A stretch of DNA of 64,000 nucleotides. Origin: Stichopus chloronotus. Its lineage: Eukaryota > Echinodermata > Holothuroidea > Aspidochirotida > Stichopodidae. Made by a program: the position numbers and the translations under genes. How positions within the stretch are numbered: position 1 is the stretch's first letter; each line of letters opens with the position of its first letter. The stretch covers positions 15,162,571 to 15,226,570 of the forward strand of contig CM037849.1 of assembly GCA_021234535.1 (NCBI GenBank). Reading direction: 5' to 3'. Below the pieces are notes generated by a model. It saw only the letters and a list, made by a program, of their open reading frames with translations, was not told the DNA's origin and searched no databases. Of this stretch, positions 1 to 12,400 are shown piece after piece.

Positions 1-59
1 ATATCACTATGGTAACTCACAGAAAACCATAAAAGTTGGCTTAGTCTGCTATTGTGGGT

Positions 60-850
60 GTCTTTAATGTTCTACCTCACCACAATCCAAGTATGATGAT
101 AGATGCACTAACTCTAGGATAGTTAACCTGTCATCTGGTGCTTGGTCTACCAAACTACAACCTTCCTCTAATACGAGGTATAATCCTCTACCACACAACA
201 ATCTGCCTCTCATATGAGATCTATGCATAATCTCATCTTGGGCTACCTTACCTATCCTCTGATGTTTCCACCTCTGGTGTAAGGGTCTACAACACCACAA
301 TCTACCTCTCCTATGAGGTATGTTCCTAGTCAAAGATAGTGAACTCATCCTCTGGTAACATATCTACCACATTGCAATGTACCTCTGGGTCAGTGTAAAC
401 TCTTTCTGACTAACCTCTCTGGTAACAGATCTACAGTGCCTTCATCTACCTTTCATATGAGGTATGTTCTCATACAAGGATAACTAGCCTATCCTCTGGT
501 AACAGATCTACCACATGACAATCTACCTCTCATTATGAGGCATATTCTTATCCCAGGCTACACTACCTCTGGCATTTGATCTACAACACCACCACAACTT
601 ACCTATTACATGAAGTAAGTTCTCATTGAAGGGTATCTAACACTAGTAACATGTCTACAAGACAGCAGTATACCTCTGGAATAAAGCGCGTTCTTCCTAG
701 GGTAGCTTACCTACCTCTAGTGACACATACCACTTCACTATTTACCTCTCATATGAGGTTTAGTCTCATTCCTAGGCTAGCTAGACTGACCCACCTCTGG
801 TACTGGTTCTACCTCCACAGGATCCTCCTCCGGTGGTATCTGAGCGGTGT
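60..850 (+). repeat. ~72-76 bp minisatellite
   Basis: Units share 'cctctggtaacagatctac', 'caatctacctctcatatgag' and 'ggtatgttct'. The atgaggtat anchor falls near 313, 457, 533 and 752. Each unit contains the palindrome CTCATATGAG. Confidence 0.85.
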
Positions 851-1113
851 TCAGAAGTGCTTTCTTCTGTTTCAAATTCACAACCATACCAAGCTGTAAG
901 ACAGCAATGACAAAGGGATAGCATCTCAACAAACTGGATACAACGATAAAATTTCTTCAAGATTATGGCATGTGATAAATGTAATTGTCTTTTTAAGGTA
1001 TCTTCTAGTGCTTTACAATAGATCTATTGTCTGGAGCCTGACATTGATAAACCTTTCTCTCATCACTTAAGGTACCCCCATATCATCTGTCCCTTTTCCT
1101 CTGCCATGCTACT

Positions 1114-1701
1114 ATGATGACTGCATCAAGTCTACATATATCCAATGCTTTGTGTTTTCCTTTGCTCACCAACTTTGATAACATGTTACAACATCTCCAA
1201 ACTGAAACAATGAAGGTAAGGAATAGTTCTGCATTTCACCCAATTTCCTTCCAAGCTGACTCGGAGAAACAAATCTTTCAAATGCTGCTCAGCCATATGT
1301 CAGTCACAGGAATTCGACGTCTTGTTTTCTGGTCTCATATTTTGGGTCTTCTCCTAATGAAATTAGTTTTGTTTGAATTTTACCAGGCAGGAAAGATACC
1401 CAACTGGGAGAATGACCCATCATCCCTCTCCAAAGGTTGGTGTTCACTGATGTCTTCAGCATCACGGCCCCGACACCTCTCACCATTCCATTTGATATTT
1501 GGAAAAGAACAACAAACACAAATTGCTCACCTCTGGTTTGGGGAGACAAGCCGGTCGGCTTATCCCGTACAGTTTGAAGAAGAGGTCGACGACATCACAG
1601 CGTATCCGGCAATCATGAGAACTTCCAAAACTGTTTGTAAGAAGATGGGAGTTGTAAATCAGGATCTTACAGATTCAAGCCTAGGCAGTGCTGGTGGATA
1701 A
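1114..1701 (+). CDS. 195-codon open frame, unassigned
   Basis: The longest uninterrupted ATG frame in the window. It shows no domain I recognise, no signal peptide and no clear flanking splice sites, and it is antisense to TAF2 intron 23. The stop overlaps the start of a 49 bp minisatellite. It may be chance or a decayed element. Confidence 0.15.
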   Translation: MMTASSLHISNALCFPLLTNFDNMLQHLQTETMKVRNSSAFHPISFQADSEKQIFQMLLSHMSVTGIRRLVFWSHILGLLLMKLVLFEFYQAGKIPNWENDPSSLSKGWCSLMSSASRPRHLSPFHLIFGKEQQTQIAHLWFGETSRSAYPVQFEEEVDDITAYPAIMRTSKTVCKKMGVVNQDLTDSSLGSAGG

Positions 1702-1975
1702 TGGCAGTTACAGCACCATCAGAGGACACAGGGGCAGCACTAACAGAGAATGATGGTTACAGCACCATCAGAGACACTGAGACAACACCAACAGAGAATA
1801 TGGTTACAGCACCATCAGAGGACACAGGGGCAGCACCAACAGAGAATGATGGTTACAGCACCATCAGAGGACACAGGGACAGCAAAGAATGATGATTGCA
1901 GTGCAATCAGATGTAACATGGGCAGTGACCCCAGCAGAATGGTAGTTTCGGTAAATTCAGATGTCACAGGGGCAG
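1701..1975 (+). repeat. ~49 bp minisatellite
   Basis: 'gttacagcaccatcagag' begins units at 1706, 1756, 1803 and 1852, followed by two degenerate units. The spacing is not divisible by three in every unit, so it does not maintain one coding frame. Confidence 0.88.
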
Positions 1976-3324
1976 GATGGCAGTTACCATATGGTTCAGT
2001 AGGGTAATAAATTTAAACCTGCCAGTAACATGGGTCTCGCAACTCTGTTATCATTTACTGATTCCTGCAGATAATATTGTCGCATTGATGTCTCATAAAA
2101 TACACACATTTTTCAAGCAAGAGAAAAAAAAAAAATGGCAAACATGGACAGTCAATGTGAGAAACACATAAACAGAATGGTGATGTGAGATAGGCTGTCA
2201 TTAATGATGTCCCTTTTGTGTCACTTAATACCACAATTATAGGAAGGATATATAAGGGGGTACCTGAAAAAAAAACAATGTGTAGAAATGACCCTTGCAT
2301 ATTTGAGAAATTAATTTTCTGGAAGTTATAAAACAACAAAGTCAATTCCATGATTAACCACATCAAACCCTCTCCCATATTTTGGTATAAGCACAGCAGA
2401 CAATTTTGAGCATCGTTTTAATTGTTTTGGTGAAGTAGGGGGAGACAATTGGTAGGCAGCAAGCTCTGTGACGAGATGAATGAAGACAATGGGTGGGTGC
2501 GAACCAGAGGTATGATGGCAATTAGAATTTTTTCATGGAGAATCAAAGGATGATGTCAAACAAAACCAACATCAGTTTTTAACATGCCTACGGTAGAAGA
2601 GCATTATCACATACAATCATACCAACTGTCAGAAACCAAAAGGGAGCTATGAAAAAAAATAGTGATTCTAATAACAGCAATTTTGCAAATAGAGTGACAA
2701 TTACAGAAACAGTCAGTGAATTCCCACAGAGCTGGCAGCATTGGACCATCTGACAAGAACAGGAACGAAACTGAGAGCAGAATAAGAAACGGCCCTCATT
2801 GGAATACCTTCCAAAGCTGAGGAAGTTTGGTCTTTTTCATCCATACTTCAAAATTTTTATTAAGAGACTTCATTACTCATCCAAATTTTAGAACTCTTTA
2901 ACGTTACAACATGTCCATGACATATTGTTTTTTAGAACAACATGATAATGAAATGACCTCTAAAATTTGGCTCTCTGTACTCAATCAAACCAGCCAACTG
3001 TGTTCCAAAAACAATAGTAAGACGTCACAAGGACAAGCGGTCTCATCACTCAGTGCTATGTGCCTGTGAACTGCGGGCTGCAAAAGAAAGTTTGAACCAA
3101 CAACTAAAGTGATCCTTGTTATCCACACCAGGAAGCTGATGTACAACTCAAAAACATTGTAAAAGTTTTAGAAAGATAACATTTGGGAACAACATAGCAG
3201 CCTTTCCATTATACCCCTTCCCAGTTGTCTGTTCATACAGTTCAGTGGCATTGCTAGTTTTATTGCAACTGAGCATCTGTGTGTTTAACTCTATCAACGA
3301 GCATTTAGGCGAGTGCATCCTTAC

Positions 3325-3429
3325 TTCATGTAGGCCCACAGCCTCTCCACCAGATTCTCGGTACAAAGCGTCGAAGACTCTCGCTGGCTGAATGGTGGGT
3401 TCTCAATCAACAGGGATAGGATCTTGTGT
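3325..3429 (-). CDS. TAF2: TAF2 exon 23 (residues 917-951), last exon in the window
   Basis: 105 nt, encoding [20 protein letters not shown] then [14 protein letters not shown], matching human HKILNMLTKNPPFTKNMESP...ALVDQLWKLMN. It ends in phase 2 (ATGAA|GTAAGG). I searched the minus strand of 1-3324 for the next block (human HDWRLRCGAVDLY) and did not find it, so the rest lies off the left edge. Confidence 0.95.
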
Positions 3430-6400
3430 CTAGAGAGAAAAAAAATGATCAAATTTAATTATTTAGTCCATAAACGAACGTTCTTTTCACCATCAGTGTA
3501 CATGAAGTTTAAAAATAGAGCCAATCGGTGTAATCCCAGTTAAGATATTTTTCTCTTTTTTTGGTTACTATTTCATTATAACACCAGATGACTTTCATCG
3601 GTCAGTGTTTTTGAACCTATTTCATTCAAATCAAGCACCTGAACCATCTCAACACACCAGGTCCGAAGCACTATCACCACAAGCAATGACATAACTACCC
3701 ACAACTACTCAAACACCCTCTACAGACACATAGAGCAATGTATGACACTTGGAACCTGTTGCCATCAAACAGGTTGAGCTACAGAAACACCGGCACAATA
3801 TCGACACGCTAGGACCACATTCCAATGACATGTAGGCATACGACCCTACATCAGTGTACTACTTGAATGCAGTAGTCTGAATTACATCGCATCAAAGACC
3901 AACCATCGTAAAAAATTTGCCAGCAGTGTCAAAAGAAATCAGGACCATGATCTAACTGCAACATCTTTAATGGAACATAAAGTCTCCATTCAAAGATGCA
4001 CACTTTTTCACATACTGCTCGCTCGACTTTAGGCAGTATCGATGACTTTCAACATTTAATGAGGAATGTTCCTACCAGGACTTTTCAAAGTCCACTGATT
4101 TTTATTTCCAGTGCCAGTAAACAATAACTCTCACTCACAGGCCTGAAACCATCTCTTTACGTATTATAACATCTCTATCAAATCCCTTTTTTCTGACCTT
4201 GCATTTGATTCTTTACGATTATCACCACCCTGTCTCAACTGCAATGGTTTAATAGGGCCATCAGAATTAAAAAATTTGGTTTCACAAATTTGAGTTTTTA
4301 TTCTCCAAATTAGTTTTGTTCTTCTGGCTTTAATTTTATGTCTCACAACTTTTTTTTTCTTTTTCTGAGATTTTTTAAGATATTTTTCTGACTTTTTTTT
4401 CTATTCTTCTGAATTTTCTTTTTCATTCTTCAGACTTTTATCTCTCACTCTGACTTTGTTTGCCATTTTACTTCTTTCTTCCTTTCTGACTTTTCTTGGT
4501 CACGCTATATCGGCACTTGACGAAACAAAAAGGATGGTCCAGTCACAAACTTAGCTTTGATATGTTAAACAGTAAGTTTATTTTAACCATTCGGTTGAAA
4601 GTTCCCATGAGTAGTGCTTGAGATATTACCGGTTGAAGTTATGGCCTTTGCTACCAACTGTGAACTTGAAGCAAGCAGGACTGACATCATCTCCTCTCAT
4701 TGATGAAGATTCATCTGCTTTCTTCATCACTGAATTTATTATTTTGAACTTGAAATCAACAGGTGGTCACCTTAAGCACTGGTTATGTGAAGGTCACAAA
4801 AGTCTCATAAAGCTCATAGATTCTTATTATGATAGCACTAGATATTGAGGTACTACATTTGGTGTGAAGTTTCAAGAAAAACATAAAATGCTTTATCAAA
4901 GTTGGGAGATGACATTACTCCTGCTGGCAACAAGTTAACTTTAAGCAACAAATGTGGCAACTTCAACCACTCGTATCTTGGGAATCACACATGGGAATTG
5001 AACGGAAGTTTCACGATAATGGTCAGATTTACTTCCTTTCAATATATAAAAGCTATATTTGCTGCTGGACCTTCATTTAAATGTCCAATACGCATGAATT
5101 GCAGTGAAAGTGCACACGTACAGCTGGTGCTAGTGACTTTGATGCATGTAGCACAGTATAGGCCTACAGTGCAGCTAAATAGCTAGAGTAAAACCTAGTC
5201 CATACAAAACGGCTTCCTAAGAGCGTAGGTCCACGTACACCAGTGGAAGAGTTTGCCAACGGCTTTGATATCGCTAAATTTTGTCCATACGCAAATTTTT
5301 GGCAGAAGAAAAGCAACATGTGCTGTGCATTCAAATGAATTATATACATTCTAATAAATAGCGACATTTATTCAAATTAATGTCAACATAGTGTAATAAA
5401 GAATGAGTTGCCTGTGAACCAAGTTGCCTGCAGTACACTATACAACTAGGTCATGAATATTCATGTTTATCATTGCACTCGAATTCAAAGAGCTAAATGC
5501 AATCAGTTTATAATTACAGCTTAAATGGGTCTAGAAACAGAAGGCTTATTTACACTAATATGCAAAAAGAGGTTTTGTGTGAATGTTGCCATTGTTGTAA
5601 CTAATTAGAATAGGTTTGTGCTGAAATTTCTCATATTGTGGTGATTTCATTTACAATAAAAATTAGAAAAAAGTCATAAAACAAACAAATATTAAAAAAG
5701 AACAAAAACAACTTGGAAAAACAAAGAAAACTTAAAACAAAGTAAACCAATTTCTTTTGTTAATTTGAAAAGTGCTTTCTGCAACAACCATTTCCTTTTG
5801 GAGTAATTGCCCTGTATTGTTCTTCAATTATTGTTCCTTCCTGATTTAACCCTTGTATATATGTAAAATCCTTCTGTAACTAGTAAAATTAATGATTGTA
5901 CAAATATTGAGAGAAACGTAGTAAACGATGGCAGAAAAAACTAAAATAAAACAAAAATAAAATGAAGCAAAAAATTTTAAGTCAGAAAAACCAAAATTGA
6001 AAGTCAGAAAAATGAGAGAAAAAGTCAGAAATACTGGTAAACTTAAAAATGTCAGTTGGGAAAACAAAATTGTCATTTTCCTTATGGTCCTATTGTAACC
6101 AATACTCAGCTGCCACATGCATCCATAAAAACAAAACATTTTACCAACTTGAACTGCTGGTATTTTATGTTCACTTTTTTTTAACCAAAACTTTACCTCA
6201 TGGATGGAACAGGATCTTGTTCAGCCAGGTCAAGAAGCCAACTAAGAATGTCTCCATTGTTTTCAACTGAAAAAAAAGAAGTAAACTATGTCAGATATAA
6301 AAACAAAAGAATACAAGATAATGGTTCAAAGATAAGTAAGATAATCAAAAAATAAGAAAAAGTCAATATCAGATAATTGGTCAGAAATAATCAGAATATC

Positions 6401-9400
6401 AGATGGTCAGAAATAATCAGAATATCAGATTGTCAGAAAAAATCAGATAAGCAGAAAAACTCAGAATATCAGATAATTGGTCAGAAATAATCAGATAATC
6501 AGAATATAAAAGAATCAAAATATCATATAGTTTGGAAAAAAATTCAGATAATCAGAAAAAATCAGAACATCAGATAATCAGAAATCAGAGAGTAAGAAAA
6601 ACAGATAAACATATTCATATCATATAAAACAGAAAATCATACATATCATATAAAACAAAATATCATATATATATATATATCATAAAAAACAGAAAATTAT
6701 ATATCATATAAAACAGAAAATCATATATATATATATATCATATAAAATAGAAAATCATGTAATCCATCACAATATCAGGGGAAAAAATCAGATAATCAGA
6801 AAAAGTCAAGTATCAAATAATCAGACAGCCAGAAAATAAAAATCAGATAATAAGAATGTCAGATAATCAGAAAATAAAAAAAGTTAGACACATTAAAACA
6901 ATGCAAATGTTATCCTGTTTTGCAAACATTGAAGAATAATTATTGATAACAATTGTAGATACTCAAAGCTCAAAACAACAATTAACACAGTTCGACATGT
7001 CCTACTGTCCTGTTGTGTGTGTTGCATTCTGTGGGGTTAATGCCAGGGGGTTGTGGTTACAATACTACAGTACATGCACATACTGTAATACTACAAGAAA
7101 CGCATCAAAATATTTACTTGCAAAATTTCAAAGCCAGAAAACATAACTGATTATTCACACAATGGTAATAACTTTCTGTCTGTGTATACTTTATTTCAAA
7201 TTATCAACCCAACATGAACAAAAAAAAAACCACCATTCACCTTTCCTAGGATTTTTAATAGTTTTTTTGACATTTCTTTGTATTTGATCACAGATTTGCA
7301 GAATCTGTAAAAGCAGATTCCTTTTTTGTTCAAATAAAGAAGCAAGTGAACAGCTCGAAGAGTACATCGGCCAGCATGAGTACGACCGAGCGATGATCTG
7401 TTTTTCAATTATCTTCCCCATTTGTTTTTAGTATAACCATGTCATTTCTTAAATTACACACAGCTTTATCCTTAATCAACCATCATTTCTTCCAGCAATC
7501 ACATATTTCTCCCAACAATTTCGCTCTTCAAATAAGCCGCAGAAATTTCATTTTTCTCCATACTCAGCCACTTGGAAAACTTACATTTGCTGTATGAGCA
7601 CTGTACGTAAAAATTACACATCTACAAGCATGGACTTCAACTTAAAGTGAGTTAAGTTCTGCATTTAATCAAATTGATACAATGCATTCTATATTTAAAA
7701 GCTAATTTATAGTAAAATATCAATTGATAACTAGAGACAATGAAATTAAAACAGCATAAGATATGGAAATGCATATCAAGTCAACTTTGACCTGAGTTAT
7801 GAAATACTCAAACGACTCCATTGTTTTTAAAATGTGGTTTACTTTGTCGCCATCGTTTTTGTGGAAAGCTGCCAAAGCGTCGGCCACGTGGATTAAACAT
7901 GTCAAAGGTCACCTGGAAATTTCCATTGTGTCTGGAAATGCAATCTGGCAGCCGATCAACTACAGTGGAGGCATCAACGATAAGCTTAGTTTGTAAGGAG
8001 TTCAAGAAAAGTATGGATAACCAAAACATCTTTGAAATATGGCAAAATTGGAATATTATTTATTGAAAATAATGGGACTGTTTGAAAATTTCTTTTCTCC
8101 TCATGGTAAAATATAGACTGCATATCCAATTCCGATGATCACTCTCATAAAACAAAGCAAAATTCATATGTTTATACGAGAGTCATGCACGTAATGTTTT
8201 GCGTTTAATCAGTCCAATAAAGGAACAGATAAAACTTTTGTTCAACACCCCTCCTTAGAAATAACGAGATCCATTCCCTAGTCGAAATGTAAACCAATTT
8301 TCTTCCCTGTCTGTGAATGAATCAGGCCAACTGAAGATCACCCAATCACAGAGTACCTGATGAGACACATCTACAGGATATCCTTCTTCAAACAAAAAGA
8401 TTAAACATTTGACAATTTTAAAGTTTTAAGTTAAACAACGGGGAAAAAATGGATAAAAAGAGATTTCTCACTGTGAGAGATTTATTCTGATGATTTGAAT
8501 GAGAAAAAAGGTTCAGATAAAGCCACAGCAAAAGATATCTATAAAAATAGATGTAGAAAATTAAGCATTCCCAGGAAAATACAAGAGGTTTAAATGTACT
8601 GATAAATCATGGAAGATTATACTGAATAAAAAAAATCATAAATTAACACTGCATATTAGGAGTAGGGTACTTCTCCCCCATGTCCCTCCCTGGGGAATGG
8701 ACAGGATAAGGTGGGATTGAGAAAGGGAATGGACAGGGTGTGGTGTGGTGGCTTTGGGTGGGGCAGACTGGATGGTAAAAGTTCAGGAAGGAGACTGTTT
8801 AGAATGAAAGGGTACCAACAAGAGTTTTTCATGTTAAACTCTTCTGGAACAAAATCATTCACATCTGTACATGTATCCAACCCTGGCTTCAGAGAGATTG
8901 CAAAAATTTCTAATTTCCCCCTCCTCCCACTATCTTATTTCTACAAATAATAAATCTGCGGTTATAACAACAAAAAAACACATGAGCAAGCAATTCTGTG
9001 AAAACAAGACAAGTACACACTCAGTGATATAATTTCCGTGAAGCAATGCAGTCATAAATTTCCTTGTTTGTGGCACACAGGGTACAAACACACAGTGAAA
9101 GAATACAACCATGCAATTTGCCAGTATTACAAACACATTAAAAATATGCACTGTATATATGTACAGGTAACTTGTTACTCGAAACATGTGGTAAAATACA
9201 CTAATAAAGAGCAATGCGTAGACATTTCATGTAGTAATCTCTCTGCCTTTGGCAGAGAAGTTAGAGAAGGCACATTGATAAAATTAATATCATTTACAAT
9301 AACAGTATAGGCTAAATGACTCAAAAACACTAGAAAAGTGGTAATGATGTGAGCATGTGTCTGTGACTTTGAAGTTGTTTTTTTTCTTCAGTTTTTGTTA

Positions 9401-12400
9401 ATTTGTCCACATCTTTTACAATCACATGGAGTACAAGTAAACCAGTGCCCCTCTTGGTAAGCCTGTCCATAAGTTGTGTGTGGAGTGGATGTCTGTAACT
9501 ATTCAAAAGTGAGTCTAATAACACAATCAAATTTATGAAAGTTCATCAAAATACATATACCAGTTGCCAAAGCCAAAATTAAACTACCATAACTTTGTGA
9601 TGCACTGTACAGCTGCCACCACAATGTACCATGCTGTTTCTCCCCCCCCCCCCCCCAAGAATATGATCTCGAGTAATCCCGTCACGACAGTAAAGAATCC
9701 AACCATCCTCAAAAGAACACAACTAACAATAATGCTTCAACTGTCACAAAAGTGCAGAGAATTGTCACAAAACAGAGGTAGCTGTCACAAAGTTTGTATG
9801 CCACAGGGCTAGGCAATGTACAGTATGTGTAACCAAACAGACAGTGCTGTAAATTGCCAAATGTATGCAACTACAACTACTGTAAACACAGGACTGTGAA
9901 AGCTTACTTGATAAAGTGATAAAGGAAGATGGAGTTTTTTATGTGGATGAAAGCGAGTAGAATACTGTCAAATACAGCTAACAATATGATGTCACCATGC
10001 CAAAAATGGTGGCAAAAATTTACTCAGAGCTTTCCCAAAAGGAATTCACAAACAGTGCCCTGGCGCTGCCAGTCGGTGACCGACATGCGCGACCAGGAGG
10101 AAAAACTGCTGACCATTCCAACTGGAAGACAGACTATTCTGACCAGCATTACTTTGAACAAACACTCAGACAAAATAGCCATTATTGGTGGTAAAAGTGT
10201 CCCAACCAGACTTCTTTCTTGATTTCAAAGTTTCAAACAGATTCCCAAACATTTCGATGCATTTCACAAGACCCAGAGGGTATCATTTCCTGCAAGCTAG
10301 GAGCATATGGCGCCAAAACTTTATGCACACTCTCTGCGCCTACCATGGCGCTACACTTGGATGGCCCTGCTGGCCCTCAATCTGAACCAAGAATGCATCT
10401 AACAAATGGTAATAAATATGTTCTGAATGATTCCTTCAAAAAGCATTGACGATTAACTTTCTGCAATATTCTCTGACAAGAGGGCACAGTCAGATTCTTG
10501 TTATCTTCGTTTGAAGAGTAAATTTTGAAATCACGTACAATCAAGATTTAAGTCTGGATACTTGGCAGAGGCCGGGCAATTTGACCGACACCTCTGTTTT
10601 CCATCTGGTAATGCATCACATGTTGAGCAACAGAGTGGTCAAACTGTAATGCAAGCACACGTAGTGTATTACGTTGTTCACTTGTAAATATGAGATTTTC
10701 AAAAAGATTACAAGAGAAAGAGGCTTTGATACTGTTATAAAGCAAAATGTGAAGCAAGAAGTACTTTGTGTTCAGTTATAAATTTAAAGGAAAATAAGGC
10801 ATTACTTTTGCAGAAAAAAGATCATACTTTTGAACCAACATTTACATACACAGAATGGTAGACTATTAATGAAAATAAAGGATGACAGTGGCCTTCTTTT
10901 CAAGAAACAGTTATTTGCTGCTCAAGAATAATTCCTTAATCAAAAGTTTCAAAAATTCAAATGAAGCATCTTCTGTAACTGTGCACACTTTTTAGAGGAG
11001 TTAAAAGCATTTGCAGACGTTTAGTAGAGAGACTGAGTGGTTTGACAATGATTAAAACTTCTTTGTGTGTATGCCATGTTGGTGCATTTGAGAAACTCTA
11101 TTTCCCTTTAAAGGCAATCACTGAGAAACCATTCTTTGCTATTATAAATCTCTAACTGATAAAATGACATCGAAAATTACAGTACTTTCTTTAAGGATGA
11201 AATGATGTAACTGGTGCCATGTCTCTCAAGTTCAAGTTCAATGGATTGAAAGTATAACATTGCACCACTTTGTAAACAATTATTTATGTGCAAGAAATTT
11301 GGGAGACACTTCAATAAACAAAACACAAACAACATAAAACTGCCACAAATAATAAGCATGTCACTGCCATCGAAAACGAAATCGAGACTTTTATGCACTA
11401 ATGTAACAATACAAACTGCTTTGAACAAGTTCATTAGCTGCCTCGCTGCTGGTATTTAGAGCTGATTTATGTAGAATTTACTTTATGTTCCTCTCTTTGA
11501 AACAAAGCCACCAAGCAGAGCGACTACCATGAAACAGCTGGAGATGGTGATGGCGATGTAGTTAGATAATAAGACCACCATTTAATGCTCACATATAATT
11601 ACTGATTAAACGACACACCAATTGATACAAATATACTGAAGTCAAAAGACAACAGGTGGGGCGAGAAAATCAGAGAACTAGACTAACGAATGATGCTTAC
11701 ATATTGCAGTGATACATAAACATATTGAAGTCAAAAGACGACCACAGGGGTGAGAAAATGAGAGAACAGGACTAAGAAAAGGATGCCTACATATCGTAGT
11801 GACATATAAAACAACACATCGATGTACACAAATTGGAGTCAATAGACAACGGCTGGGGCGAGAAAATCAGAGTACAAGCCTACCTGCCTAAACAGTACAA
11901 TATAGTATAATCCACAGATCAAAAACACACACATCATTATAAATATATCAAAATGAGAAGACGACAGCCAGGGCAATTAATCAGATGACAATACTACCAC
12001 CTGATGCTTATATATTGGAGCAAAATATCAAACAACACACCAATATAAATAAGTCAAATGCAAAAAAAAGAAACAAAATTCACAACAGTGCAAAAAAATA
12101 CTGTATATTACTAAACTAGATCATAATCTTTACATCACCATTGTAAAAGTTGAACATTTACTTTTCATGATAATCTGAGCGGTAATAAGGTAAGGTAGGA
12201 TAAAACAAGGCAAGATCCGAAAAGTGCACTTTCTTTGTCTAAATGAATTTCTCTGTTCATATTGACAGGGATTGAAGAAGTTTTGGATGGATTAATTTGG
12301 CAAACTACATTTAGACACAAGTTACTTCTTAATTTCAATCTATTTCTGTGTATTTTTTTTTTTTCTAAATGGATTAAAAGTTTTAATGCAACAATCATGC

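Larger units (their letters stand above)
1..3324 (-). other. TAF2: start of TAF2 intron 23 and beyond (left edge)
   Basis: Begins with the exon 23 donor at 3324. It holds two minisatellites (about 1-850 and 1701-1975) and an unassigned plus-strand open frame (1114-1701). The stretch 1976-3324 shows nothing I can support. No further TAF2 exon seen. Confidence 0.65.

Noticed and set aside
1701..1892. Repeat-protein-like frame (APSEDTGAA units)
   Set aside because: It arises from the 49 bp minisatellite; unit lengths vary (50, 47, 49) and break the frame.
7191..8066. Open frames on both strands around 7.2-8.0 kb
   Set aside because: No homology recognised and no splice-site context; typical length for AT-rich introns.
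9929..10449. Overlapping plus-strand frames with coding-like GC
   Set aside because: Several short overlapping frames with stops; no recognisable domain. Possibly an old repeat, not supportable as a gene.
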